A stretch of DNA of 34,429 bases from Rugosibacter sp. (GCA_030645365.1 JAUSMB010000032.1:1-34429); one strand, 5' to 3'; shown: positions 24,760 through 33,081, numbered from the stretch's first letter. Numbers and translations: made by a program. The notes: generated from the sequence alone by a model not told the origin.

Positions 24760-25455
24760 TTATTTTGGCTGAGTGCGTCTGGCATCGCGACGTTCTTTCG
24801 CGAGCCTGAGCATCTCAGGCTCGGTGTAAATGCGCTCCAGTAGAACAGAAGTGAAGTCAAGCAGATCATCGGCCTCGGTAAGAGTTCCAGCGTGTGCTCC
24901 ATCATTGCCGTCCTCCTTGATGCAGGACGAAAGATCTCTCAAGAAGTCGGGAAGTCGGCCTGTCTCAAACAGCCAAGGCAAACGCAATCCAAGGTCGCGA
25001 CGTATCTTTGCGCTGAGCCCTGCTACTTCCTCTGAGGGCAACATTGACCGAGTGGCTAAATCGACGCACAGACGAAACATTGTTCCGGCAGCGTTGTAGC
25101 AACCGACGGCCAAACAGGTTGCGCCTTCCCGAAATACGGCATCGATTTCCTTTGGAAGGAATTCTGGAGGGGAAACAGATGCACTGTCTTTCAGGCTGAT
25201 GTGCCCCTTAATGTCCACAAAGTTGTTTAGCGATTTTTCGATCTTAACAAGTCCGGTCTTGTGAACGTATGCATAGTCGCCGGCGCGGCTCTCACTCAGA
25301 ATAAAGATTGTCGTTCGCCCGCAGTTTCGGCAAATGCCAAAGGCTTCATACCAGTTCTGCCAGTCGTAATCAATTCGATAAACCTTTGCGGCTGTGATAT
25401 CAAAGGTAATGTGTCGTGAAGCACACCGAGGACAATTTGCGACTAGCTCTGCCAT
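24760..25455 (-). CDS. DUF4145-type protein with zinc ribbon (integron cassette gene)
   Basis: The 231-residue product starts with a zinc ribbon (Cys8, Cys11, Cys42, Cys45) and ends with a helical domain holding DGNDGAHAGTLTEADDLLDF near residues 182-201. The D-x-x-N-D-x-A-H pattern is that of DUF4145, a helical domain related to HEPN that also occurs fused to restriction and other defence nucleases. No nuclease motif is obvious here. The gene is bounded upstream by GTTGGGCGTC and downstream by an attC-like site, so it is a complete cassette, placed on the minus strand within the yciO-S2P interval. GAGAGGAACAG stands before the ATG. Confidence 0.8.
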   Translation of the reverse strand: MAELVANCPRCASRHITFDITAAKVYRIDYDWQNWYEAFGICRNCGRTTIFILSESRAGDYAYVHKTGLVKIEKSLNNFVDIKGHISLKDSASVSPPEFLPKEIDAVFREGATCLAVGCYNAAGTMFRLCVDLATRSMLPSEEVAGLSAKIRRDLGLRLPWLFETGRLPDFLRDLSSCIKEDGNDGAHAGTLTEADDLLDFTSVLLERIYTEPEMLRLAKERRDARRTQPK

Positions 25456-25510
25456 TACTGTTCCTCTCTATAAGCACGAGTAGCAGCTACTGCAAAAAAT
25501 GACGCCCAAC

Positions 25511-25640
25511 GAAGCTGTAGAAAAAGTATTTGCATCACCGCATTCTGCTGTGAACCAAATGGAATAACAAGAGCCGAATTGCGGGTTGATATTTCGGAGA
25601 GGCAAATGGCCCGCTACAAACACACCGTCAGCAGTCGCGG
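25511..25640 (+). mobile_element. IS end and leader, truncated, next to the isolated cassette
   Basis: The end GAAGCTGTAGAAAAAG (25511-25526) directly adjoins the attC core (GCCCAAC on this strand). Bases 25550-25611 match 2568-2628 (other strand) at about 85 percent. GGAGAGG then precedes ATGGCCCGCTACAAA at 25608, giving a short frame MARYKHTVSSRGIERACREH that runs into the 3' end of yciO; the MARYK start recalls IS1182-type transposases, which is weak evidence. The right limit is not defined. Confidence 0.5.
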
Positions 25641-25666
25641 CATCGAACGCGCCTGCCGCGAACACA

Positions 25667-26293
25667 TCACCCCAAGCCAAACGGTGCTAGTGCGCCGCGG
25701 CCTGTGCGCACCAGTTCCGGCTGGTCAGCCGTCAGGTTGATGACTGTGGTCATTTCGATGCCGCAATGTCCCGCATCGATCACCGCATCGAGTTGCTTTT
25801 CCAGGCGTTCGCGGATCTCATCGGCATCGGCCAAAGGCAGTTCATCGCCTGGCAGGATCAGCGTTGAGCTGAGCAGCGGTTCGCCCAATTCATCCAGCAG
25901 GGCCAGGACGACAGCATGGTCCGGCACGCGCAGGCCGATGGTCTTGCGCTTGGGATGCAGCAGGCGGCGCGGCAATTCCCGGGTGCCTTCGAGGATGAAG
26001 GTATAACTGCCCGGCGTGGTCGCCTTGAGCAGGCGGAACTGCGCGTTATCTACTCGCGCATATTTTGCGATTTCGGAAAGGTCGCGGCATATCAGCGTGA
26101 AGTGATGCCGCTCGTCGACCCCGCGAATGGCGCGGATGCGTTCCAGCAAGGGCGCATAACCCGTCACGCCGACCAACGAATACGCAGCATCTGTCGGTAC
26201 CGCCAACAGCCCTCCACTGCGCAGAATCGCTGCGGCCTGTTTAATCAGACGTGGCTGCGGGTGCGCGGGGTGAATCTGAAATAGTTGTGCCAA
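25667..26293 (-). CDS. yciO: YciO/Sua5/YrdC-family protein
   Basis: The 208-residue product has the YrdC fold: LRSGGLLAVPTDAAYSLVGV at residues 26-45, IRAIRGVDERHHFTLICRDL next, then PGSYTFILEGT and the KTIGLRVPDH strand. These regions bind ATP and L-threonylcarbamate in the tRNA t6A enzymes. The KRR variant of the lysine-rich motif and the partner gene rnm next door place it in the YciO branch, whose role is less certain than that of TsaC. It starts 15 bases after rnm, as in enterobacteria. Confidence 0.88.
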   Translation of the reverse strand: MAQLFQIHPAHPQPRLIKQAAAILRSGGLLAVPTDAAYSLVGVTGYAPLLERIRAIRGVDERHHFTLICRDLSEIAKYARVDNAQFRLLKATTPGSYTFILEGTRELPRRLLHPKRKTIGLRVPDHAVVLALLDELGEPLLSSTLILPGDELPLADADEIRERLEKQLDAVIDAGHCGIEMTTVINLTADQPELVRTGRGALAPFGLG

Positions 26294-26308
26294 AAATCAA
26301 CCTCGTTT

Positions 26309-27151
26309 TTAATTCCACTGCGCCCAGACGGGCGTCAAATCTTCAGGCAAATCCGGCAATTTGCCCAGATCCATCCAGCTTTCGCCCGGCCCATGAAAAT
26401 CCGAACCGCGCGACGCCAAAAATCCGAACTCGCGACAGACACTGGCAAACTCTTTGGCCTCTTCCGGCCCCTGTGCACCGGACAACACCTCGATGCCCCG
26501 CCCGCCTAGATCACGAAAGGTGGTGAACAACTTCCGGCGCTGTGCTCCGGTTAACCGATAACGCGCCGGATGGGCAATCACCGCCGTACCACCAGCGCCG
26601 ACTATCCAGGCCACCGAATCTTCCAGCGTCGCCCAGGCATGGGAAACATAACCCGGCTTGCCCTTGGCCAGCCAGTGATCGAACACAGTTTTGGTATCTT
26701 TCGCGCACCCCTGCTCGACGATGTAGCGGGCGAAATGCGCACGACTGATCATGGCCGGATTACCCGCATACCGCAGCGCGCCTGCATAAGCGCCATGTAT
26801 GCCGACCTTGTCCAATTCCGCCGCCATCTCTGCGGCACGTGCGTCGCGCCCGCTACGCACTTTTTGCAAGCCAGCCTGCAATGCGGCATTCGCAGGATCA
26901 ACCGCCAGCCCGAGAATATGCACCGTCTGGTCATCGCCCCAGGAAATCGAGATCTCCACGCCATCAATAAAGCGTAAACCCAATTCATCTGCCGTTGCAC
27001 GCGCCTCGGGCAGGCCGCTCAATTCATCATGATCGGTCAGCGCTAGTAACTCCACCCCGTTTTCATGCGCGCGGCGCACTACCTCGGTCGGTGTCAGCAT
27101 GCCATCCGACAAATTGGAATGGCAGTGTAGATCGGCGTTAATGGCTTTCAT
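26309..27151 (-). CDS. rnm: PHP-domain 5' nuclease, RNase AM (YciV) type
   Basis: The 280-residue product is a PHP-fold phosphoesterase. Metal ligands are visible in ADLHCHSNLSDG (residues 6-17), LTDHDELSG, TAVIAHPARYRL and the late GSDFHGPGE. E. coli RNase AM of this family trims 5' ends of rRNA and RNA fragments. The ATG at 27151 begins MKAINADLHCHS and has GAGAG upstream; the longer frame adds 15 residues that belong to the end of the hydrolase gene. The pair rnm-yciO is conserved in enterobacteria. One copy of the dispersed repeat coincides with the codons of VGAGGTAV. Confidence 0.9.
   Translation of the reverse strand: MKAINADLHCHSNLSDGMLTPTEVVRRAHENGVELLALTDHDELSGLPEARATADELGLRFIDGVEISISWGDDQTVHILGLAVDPANAALQAGLQKVRSGRDARAAEMAAELDKVGIHGAYAGALRYAGNPAMISRAHFARYIVEQGCAKDTKTVFDHWLAKGKPGYVSHAWATLEDSVAWIVGAGGTAVIAHPARYRLTGAQRRKLFTTFRDLGGRGIEVLSGAQGPEEAKEFASVCREFGFLASRGSDFHGPGESWMDLGKLPDLPEDLTPVWAQWN
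26582..26602 (-). repeat. Dispersed 21-25 bp repeat, copy 5, inside rnm
   Basis: One mismatch from the 21-base core on the minus strand. It encodes part of the conserved GGTAVIAHP strand, so a chance match driven by protein sequence is possible. Confidence 0.35.
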
Positions 27152-27158
27152 TTTTCTC

Positions 27159-28088
27159 TCATTGCGCAGTAATTCCGCGCACAAAAAATTCATCAATCAA
27201 TTGTGCCACTTTCTGCGGCTGATCATGCTGCATATTGTGCCCGGCATCCGGCAGCATGACTTCACGAATCTGCTGAAAGCAGGCCACACGCTGGCGATAG
27301 TCATTCGATGTCACATCAAAAACCTTCTTGATTGCATATGATTCTGCAGCCGTTACCCACAGCACCGGCGCTTTCACCTGCCGCCAGATCGCCATGGCCT
27401 CTTCCAGCCGATACGGAACAGGGCTCGGCCAGCGGTGGCAGGGATCAATCGCCAGATGGATCTCCCGCTGCCCGTCGCTGGTTGTTTTTTCCGCACCCAG
27501 ATGGGCTGCAAGAAACGTTGCCTGTGCAACGGACAAACGCGGATTATCATTCTGCAAACGCGCCGCCAGGGCAGCATAATCGGGATACGGGCGAAACCCT
27601 CTCCCCTGTACATCGCGTGTTTGCAACAACCACTTTGCATAGCGTATCGGCGCTTCTGTCGCCGGGCAATCAGGCAGCCCCAAGCCTTCGAGATTGACCA
27701 GCCCCGCCACACGTTCCGGCCGCAGCCCTGCATACAGACACGCCACATTGCCCCCCATGCTATGTGCCACCAAGCGCACCGGTGTCGTGGGCGAGTAATG
27801 TGCAAGCAAGGCATCGAGATCCGCCACGTAATCGGGAAACCAGTAGCTGTCACCATTCCATTGCGACAACCCAAACCCGCGCCAGTCGGGTGCCAGCACA
27901 CGCCAGCCCTGCGCGAGACTATCCACCACAAATTGCCAGGTGGCTGACATATCGCCCCAGCCATGCAGCATGACCAGCAACGGCGCGTTTGGATCATCCT
28001 GCCAGCAGCGCACATGCATGCGGCGGCCGCGCAGCGACAGGAATTCAGATTGACTGGCGGATTGACTGACGAATGGACTCGACTTCAT
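27159..28088 (-). CDS. Alpha/beta-fold hydrolase
   Basis: The 309-residue product has the oxyanion loop LHGWGD near residue 42, the nucleophile elbow AHSMGG with Ser110, and a catalytic His near residue 284 in DAGHNMQ. A cap region separates strands 6 and 7. The acid is probably in the LWVTAAES loop. Esterase, lipase or haloperoxidase-like activity cannot be told apart. It is the first gene of the minus-strand cluster, 7 bases upstream of rnm, and is divergent from parE. Confidence 0.88.
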   Translation of the reverse strand: MKSSPFVSQSASQSEFLSLRGRRMHVRCWQDDPNAPLLVMLHGWGDMSATWQFVVDSLAQGWRVLAPDWRGFGLSQWNGDSYWFPDYVADLDALLAHYSPTTPVRLVAHSMGGNVACLYAGLRPERVAGLVNLEGLGLPDCPATEAPIRYAKWLLQTRDVQGRGFRPYPDYAALAARLQNDNPRLSVAQATFLAAHLGAEKTTSDGQREIHLAIDPCHRWPSPVPYRLEEAMAIWRQVKAPVLWVTAAESYAIKKVFDVTSNDYRQRVACFQQIREVMLPDAGHNMQHDQPQKVAQLIDEFFVRGITAQ

Positions 28089-28140
28089 GGTTTCAGTTTA
28101 GCAGCGTCGCTATCCAGGCTTTGCGGGCTTTGCCCTTCTC

Positions 28141-28168
28141 TTGGCGTAACCACCTGTTCGACTACAAT
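28141..28168 (+). promoter_or_regulatory. Candidate parE promoter
   Basis: TTGGCG (28141-28146) and TACAAT (28163-28168) are 16 bases apart, about 55 bases before the parE start. Confidence 0.4.
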
Positions 28169-28223
28169 CCACGCGAGATTTTCTTCTTAGTCCTCAACAA
28201 TTAAATTCCAGTGATATTCGACC

Positions 28224-30209
28224 ATGGCCACCAAAGCTTCCGATAGCCGCGCAAGCACTTATGATGAATCCTCCTTTCGCGTTCTGAAAGGCCTGGAGCC
28301 TGTGCGCGAGCGGCCGGGCATGTACACCCGAACAGATTCACCCGCGCACATCATTCAGGAAGTCATCGACAACGCCGCCGATGAAGCCCTGGGCGGATAC
28401 GCGAAAAATATTCACGTCACACTCCACCAGGACGGGGCGATTACCGTCGTTGACGATGGCCGGGGCATACCTGTCGGCATGCATCCGGAAGAAAAAATTC
28501 CTGTGGTTGTTCTGGCCTTTACGCGCTTACATGCCGGCGGCAAGTTTGATAAACGCTCAGGCAATTCCGCCTATGCTTTTTCTGGTGGGTTGCATGGCGT
28601 GGGCGTGGCAGTCACCAATGCGTTGTCCAAGCGCGTAGCGGTTGAAGTGCGTCGCGAAGGCAAGATATGGCAAATCGACTTTTCAGAAGGCGGCGAAAAA
28701 ATCAGTCCGCTGCAAGAAGCCGGTACCTGCGGCAAACAAACCGGCACTCGTGTGAGTGTGTGGCCTGACGGAAAGTATTTCGATACCCCCACCGTGTCAT
28801 CGGTTGAGCTAGAGCGCCTGTTGCGATCAAAAGCCGTGCTGCTGCCTGGCGTCACTGTGCGCCTTGATACTGAACAAGCCAACGGCAGCATCAGCAGCAA
28901 AACCTGGAGCTACCCGCAAGGCCTGGCGGGCTATCTGATAGAACTGGCAGGGAGCGCTGAAAATATTGCCCCGCTGTATGCCGCCGAAAAATATGCCAAT
29001 ACCGATCATCCTGACTTCGCCCCTGGTGAAGGTGCTGCCTGGGTCATCGGTTGGTTTATCGAAGCCGTCGCCTCTGAATCGTATGTCAATCTGATTCCTA
29101 CCGTGGCTGGCGGCACGCATGAAGCCGGACTGCGCGCCGGTGTTTTCGAGGCAGTTAAATCCTTCATCGAGCACCGCGCCTTGCTGCCGCGCGGTGTCAA
29201 GTTGCAGCAGGATGATGTCTGCAGCCGCATGGCCTATGTATTATCCACGCGCCTGCTTGACCCGCAGTTTCAAGGCCAGGTCAAAGAAAAACTCAATTCG
29301 CGTGAAGCGGTCAAGCTGGTATCCAGCATGATTCGCGATCCCTTCGAGATATGGCTTAATCAACACGTTGAAGCCGGCCGCGCCATTGCAGAGTTAGCCA
29401 TACACCAAGCCCTTGCACGGCAAAAAAATGCGCAGAAAGTGGAAAAAAGAAAACAGTCAGGCGTTGCCGTGTTGCCCGGCAAGCTTTCAGATTGCGAATC
29501 CACTTTATTGACCGAAAACGAACTTTTTTTGGTGGAGGGAGATTCCGCCGGTGGATCGGCCAAAATGGCGCGCAACAAGGAAACCCAGGCAATTTTGCCC
29601 TTGCGTGGCAAAGTCCAGAATTCCTGGGAAATTGACGCCGGACGCCTGTTTGCCAACGCAGAAATTCATGACATTGCGGTGGCCCTGGGGATAGATCCGC
29701 ATGACAGCACAACAGCTGATCTATCCACCTTGCGTTATGGCAAAGTCATCATCATGTCAGATGCCGACGTAGATGGCGCACATATCCAAACCTTGCTGCT
29801 CACACTGTTTTACCGGCACTTCCCGGCGCTCATCACGGCAGGCCATGTGCATATCGCGCAACCTCCGCTCTATCGCATTGATGTCCCTGCCAGCGGCAAG
29901 AAACGGCCCGCACGTCGGCTGTATGCGCTTGACGAAGGAGAGCTCGCCGCCATGAAAGATCGCCTCATGCAAGAAGGCGTTGCCCAGAGCACGATTGAAG
30001 TCGGTCGGTTCAAGGGCCTGGGCGAAATGAATCCCGAACAATTGCGCGAAACCGCCATGGACCCGGCAACTCGTCGTGTATTACCCGTCACCGAGCGGCT
30101 TGCCGCGCAAACCAAAGCCATGTTCAATCTGCTCATGGGCAAGGGCGAGGCAGCCTCGCGCCGTGTCTGGATGGAAGCAAATGGGCATCTGGTCGAAGCG
30201 GATATTTAA
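28224..30209 (+). CDS. parE: DNA topoisomerase IV subunit B
   Basis: The 661-residue product is the ATPase and TOPRIM subunit of topoisomerase IV, which unlinks daughter chromosomes. The GHKL ATPase shows DNAADEALGGYAKNI, DDGRGIPVGMHPEEK and FSGGLHGVGVAVTNALS. The TOPRIM domain shows EGDSAGGSAKMARNKETQAI and MSDADVDGAHIQTLLL. The lack of the 170-residue insert found in many proteobacterial GyrB proteins, the length and the motif spacing favour ParE over GyrB. parC is not next to it. Confidence 0.93.
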   Translation: MATKASDSRASTYDESSFRVLKGLEPVRERPGMYTRTDSPAHIIQEVIDNAADEALGGYAKNIHVTLHQDGAITVVDDGRGIPVGMHPEEKIPVVVLAFTRLHAGGKFDKRSGNSAYAFSGGLHGVGVAVTNALSKRVAVEVRREGKIWQIDFSEGGEKISPLQEAGTCGKQTGTRVSVWPDGKYFDTPTVSSVELERLLRSKAVLLPGVTVRLDTEQANGSISSKTWSYPQGLAGYLIELAGSAENIAPLYAAEKYANTDHPDFAPGEGAAWVIGWFIEAVASESYVNLIPTVAGGTHEAGLRAGVFEAVKSFIEHRALLPRGVKLQQDDVCSRMAYVLSTRLLDPQFQGQVKEKLNSREAVKLVSSMIRDPFEIWLNQHVEAGRAIAELAIHQALARQKNAQKVEKRKQSGVAVLPGKLSDCESTLLTENELFLVEGDSAGGSAKMARNKETQAILPLRGKVQNSWEIDAGRLFANAEIHDIAVALGIDPHDSTTADLSTLRYGKVIIMSDADVDGAHIQTLLLTLFYRHFPALITAGHVHIAQPPLYRIDVPASGKKRPARRLYALDEGELAAMKDRLMQEGVAQSTIEVGRFKGLGEMNPEQLRETAMDPATRRVLPVTERLAAQTKAMFNLLMGKGEAASRRVWMEANGHLVEADI

Positions 30210-30293
30210 AAAACTCATCGTACACTTTGGTGCCGATAGGCAAAACAACCGTGCAAAAAAACAAAGTGTCGACCAAGAGAAAGTCTGCCAAAA

Positions 30294-30314
30294 GTCGGCG
30301 CTGGTGATACGGCG
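30294..30314 (+). repeat. Dispersed 21-25 bp repeat, copy 6 (exact)
   Basis: It matches the core exactly and is preceded by AAAA. It lies between parE and kup, ending 17 bases before a TATAAT box. Confidence 0.8.
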
Positions 30315-30330
30315 GGAACAAGGTTTCACC

Positions 30331-30336
30331 TATAAT
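30331..30336 (+). promoter_or_regulatory. Candidate -10 box before kup
   Basis: A perfect TATAAT; the -35 position falls in the dispersed repeat and is weak. Transcription near 30343 would start at the ATG at 30344, so the mRNA might be leaderless. Confidence 0.35.
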
Positions 30337-30343
30337 GCGGCCG

Positions 30344-32263
30344 ATGATGCAAAGCAACACAACTGAAATTCCAGGCAGCGCGGACAACACGTCAAACGCT
30401 CGTGCTCGCCTCGCTACCACAGCCATCGCCGCCATGGGCGTGGTGTATGGTGATATCGGCACCAGCCCGCTGTATGCCATGAAAGAAGCCTTCAATGGCC
30501 CGCATGCGGTAGCGGTCACGCCGGAAAACATCCTCGGCATCCTGTCGCTGATTTTCTGGGCGCTGATCATTACGGTGACTTTCAAGTATGTAGTTTTCAT
30601 TACCCGCGCCGACAACCGTGGCGAGGGCGGCATCATGGCCTTGACCGCGCTGGCGCTGCGTACCAAAGGCGCAAGCCCGCGCATGCTATGGCTGCTGTCC
30701 GCCCTGGGCATTTTCGGCGCCGCGCTGTTTTATGGCGATGCGGTAATTACGCCGGCAATGTCGGTGCTCTCGGCGGTCGAGGGGCTGGAAGTCGCCACGC
30801 CGATGTTCAAGCCTTATATCGTACCGCTGACCCTGGTCATCCTGACCGGCATCTTTCTTGTCCAGCCGCGCGGCACGGCCAGCATTAGCGCGCTGTTCGG
30901 CCCAGTGATGCTGTTCTGGTTTGGCACCCTGGGCACACTGGGTGTGATCGGCATATTCAAGCATCCAGATGTCCTTGCGGCAATCAACCCCTGGTATGCG
31001 ATCCATTTTTTTGTCACCAACCAGATGCATGGCTTTCTTGCGCTAGGCGCGGTGGTGCTGGTCATCACCGGCGGCGAAGCCTTGTATGCCGACATGGGTC
31101 ATTTTGGCCGGCGGCCGATCAAATGGGCCTGGCTGGGTTATGTGTTTCCCTGCTTGTATCTCAACTATCTCGGTCAGGGCGCATTGATTCTCGATAACCC
31201 CGCCGCAGTCAAAAATCCCTTCTTCCTGCTGGCGCCTGAAGAACTGCTCTACCCGATGGTCGCGCTGGCCACCGCCGCGACCATCATCGCTTCGCAAGCT
31301 GTGATCTCCGGCGCCTTCTCGCTGACCAGCCAGGCCATGCAACTCGGCTATTGTCCGCGCATACAAGTGATGTTCACCTCGGAACGCGAAAAGGGCCATA
31401 TCTACATCCCCAACATTAACTGGTTGCTGCTCGCTGCCGTCATTGCGACGGTGCTCGGTTTCAAGACTTCCTCCAACCTTGCTGCAGCCTATGGCATTGC
31501 CGTCACCCTGACCATGCTGATCGACACCCTGCTGGCCTTTGTCGTGGTGCGTGCGCTGTGGAACTGGAACTGGTTTCAGGCAGGCGTATTCCTCACGATC
31601 TTCATCGTGGTCGACCTTGCCTTCTTCACCGCCAATCTGGAAAAAATAGTCGCCGGTGGCTGGTTCCCGCTGGTGTTGGGGCTGGGGATTTTTATCCTGT
31701 TTTCCACCTGGCAGCGTGGCCGTGCTCTGCTCTATAAAAGATTGCAACAAGACTCAATACCACTGGACGCCTTTCTCAAGAGCCTCGACTACGGCGGCCC
31801 GCAGCGCGTTGCGGGTACCGGCATCTTCCTCACGCCACAACCCGACAGCGTGCCGCGCGCCATGCTGCACAACCTGCTGCACAACAAGGTGTTGCATGAA
31901 CGGGTGATTCTGCTCAACGTCAATATGCAGGACATTCCGCATGTTGACGACGCTGACCGCCTATCCGTGGAACCGCTTCCCCAAGGCTTCTACCGCGTCA
32001 TCCTGAATTACGGCTTCAAGGATTCGCCAAACATTCCGGTGGCGCTGGAAAAGCTCGGGGAACTGGGCATGGCGCCCGTCGAGATGATGGAAACCTCATT
32101 CTTCCTTGGCCGCGAAACCATAGTCCCGAATGCCGTGCCCACCATGCGCTTATGGCGGCAAATACTCTTCATGTGGATGTTCCGCAATGCGGACACGGCA
32201 ACCGCCTTTTTCAAGATACCAACGAACCGCGTCGTCGAGCTGGGTACCCAGATCGAGCTCTGA
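30344..32263 (+). CDS. kup: Kup-family potassium uptake protein
   Basis: The product of about 639 residues is a low-affinity K+/H+ symporter of the inner membrane. The signature MGVVYGDIGTSPLYAMKEAF is at residues 30-50, RADNRGEGGIMALTAL follows, and FYGDAVITPAMSVLSAVEGLEV marks the second conserved stretch. Twelve membrane segments fill residues 25-460, and a cytoplasmic C-terminal domain ends the protein. Of the ATG codons at 30335, 30344 and 30347, the first lies inside the TATAAT box and is unlikely to be used. The next gene starts 20 bases after the stop. Confidence 0.94.
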   Translation: MMQSNTTEIPGSADNTSNARARLATTAIAAMGVVYGDIGTSPLYAMKEAFNGPHAVAVTPENILGILSLIFWALIITVTFKYVVFITRADNRGEGGIMALTALALRTKGASPRMLWLLSALGIFGAALFYGDAVITPAMSVLSAVEGLEVATPMFKPYIVPLTLVILTGIFLVQPRGTASISALFGPVMLFWFGTLGTLGVIGIFKHPDVLAAINPWYAIHFFVTNQMHGFLALGAVVLVITGGEALYADMGHFGRRPIKWAWLGYVFPCLYLNYLGQGALILDNPAAVKNPFFLLAPEELLYPMVALATAATIIASQAVISGAFSLTSQAMQLGYCPRIQVMFTSEREKGHIYIPNINWLLLAAVIATVLGFKTSSNLAAAYGIAVTLTMLIDTLLAFVVVRALWNWNWFQAGVFLTIFIVVDLAFFTANLEKIVAGGWFPLVLGLGIFILFSTWQRGRALLYKRLQQDSIPLDAFLKSLDYGGPQRVAGTGIFLTPQPDSVPRAMLHNLLHNKVLHERVILLNVNMQDIPHVDDADRLSVEPLPQGFYRVILNYGFKDSPNIPVALEKLGELGMAPVEMMETSFFLGRETIVPNAVPTMRLWRQILFMWMFRNADTATAFFKIPTNRVVELGTQIEL

Positions 32264-32283
32264 TCGCCTGTCGGCAAACCCGC

Positions 32284-33054
32284 ATGAGCATCAATACCAG
32301 CGAAGAAGCCGGCGTGCGTTATCTGCATTTTGGCTCCGATTGGGTGCAGGGCGCGATGCGCATCGCGCGACCCTATGCGCTAGAACTTGACTACACCAAA
32401 GAGATGATGTTACCGCTGCTTCTGCGGCCCGACGACTGGCCGCGCCGCGTGCTGCTGATTGGCCTGGGCGCAGGCTCGCTATGCAAATTTCTCTGGCGCT
32501 ACCGGCCCGAGGCCAAGCTCACCGTGGTTGAAATTGACCCGCAAGTCGAAGCGGTCGCGCGGCAGTTTTTCAAGCTGCCGGATGATCCGCAACGCATCCG
32601 CCTGCATTTTGCCGACGGGGCGGATTTCATGATCCAGTCCAGGCAACGCTATGACCTCATCCTGGTGGATGGTTTCGACAACAACGCGCGCGCCGGTCGG
32701 CTCGACTCGCTGCCGTTTTATCTGGACTGCAAAGCACGCCTGGCCAAAGAGGGGCTGTTGTGCATCAATCTGCTGTCACGGCGTAAAAACTTCAAGCACA
32801 GCATCCAGCAGATCAAAACTGCTTTTGACGATCACGTCATCGTCATTCGATCACGCGATGAAGGCAATGCCATCGCACTGGCCACAGCGCACAACACTAC
32901 CGCCGCATTGCCATCCAATCACGAACTCAGGACTTTTGACGAGTTACAAGCAGCCGCCCGGCATTTGCGCCAAGCCACGCACCTCAATCTGCTGCCGGCG
33001 TTGTCAAACCTGGCCGCATCAGGCTATTTCAAGAATGGCCTATTGCAGTGCTGA
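32284..33054 (+). CDS. Spermidine synthase-like methyltransferase-fold protein
   Basis: The 256-residue product has the SpeE Rossmann core: VLLIGLGAGSLCKFLWRYRP near residues 55-74, LTVVEIDPQVEAVARQFF, then FADGADFM and YDLILVDGFD. True spermidine synthases have an N-terminal six-strand beta domain and a DSSDP-type catalytic Asp motif; here the N-terminal domain is short and the motif reads DGFD. Relatives of this kind are common in betaproteobacteria and are of unknown or uncertain substrate. The start at 32284 sits just behind kup and is read probably from the same transcript; upstream in-frame starts lie within kup. Confidence 0.8.
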   Translation: MSINTSEEAGVRYLHFGSDWVQGAMRIARPYALELDYTKEMMLPLLLRPDDWPRRVLLIGLGAGSLCKFLWRYRPEAKLTVVEIDPQVEAVARQFFKLPDDPQRIRLHFADGADFMIQSRQRYDLILVDGFDNNARAGRLDSLPFYLDCKARLAKEGLLCINLLSRRKNFKHSIQQIKTAFDDHVIVIRSRDEGNAIALATAHNTTAALPSNHELRTFDELQAAARHLRQATHLNLLPALSNLAASGYFKNGLLQC

Positions 33055-33058
33055 TCTG

Positions 33059-33081
33059 CTTATTCCGCATCCGGGAATAAG
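33059..33081 (+). terminator. Possible terminator behind the spermidine-synthase-like gene
   Basis: CTTATTCC and GGAATAAG form an 8-bp stem with a 7-base loop. The T-run (TTTTTC) begins 10 bases later, so termination may be weak. Confidence 0.4.

Noticed and set aside
30222-30269. An inverted repeat ACACTTTG/CAAAGTGT behind parE as a terminator
   Set aside because: The loop is 32 bases long, the stem only 8 and no T-run follows.
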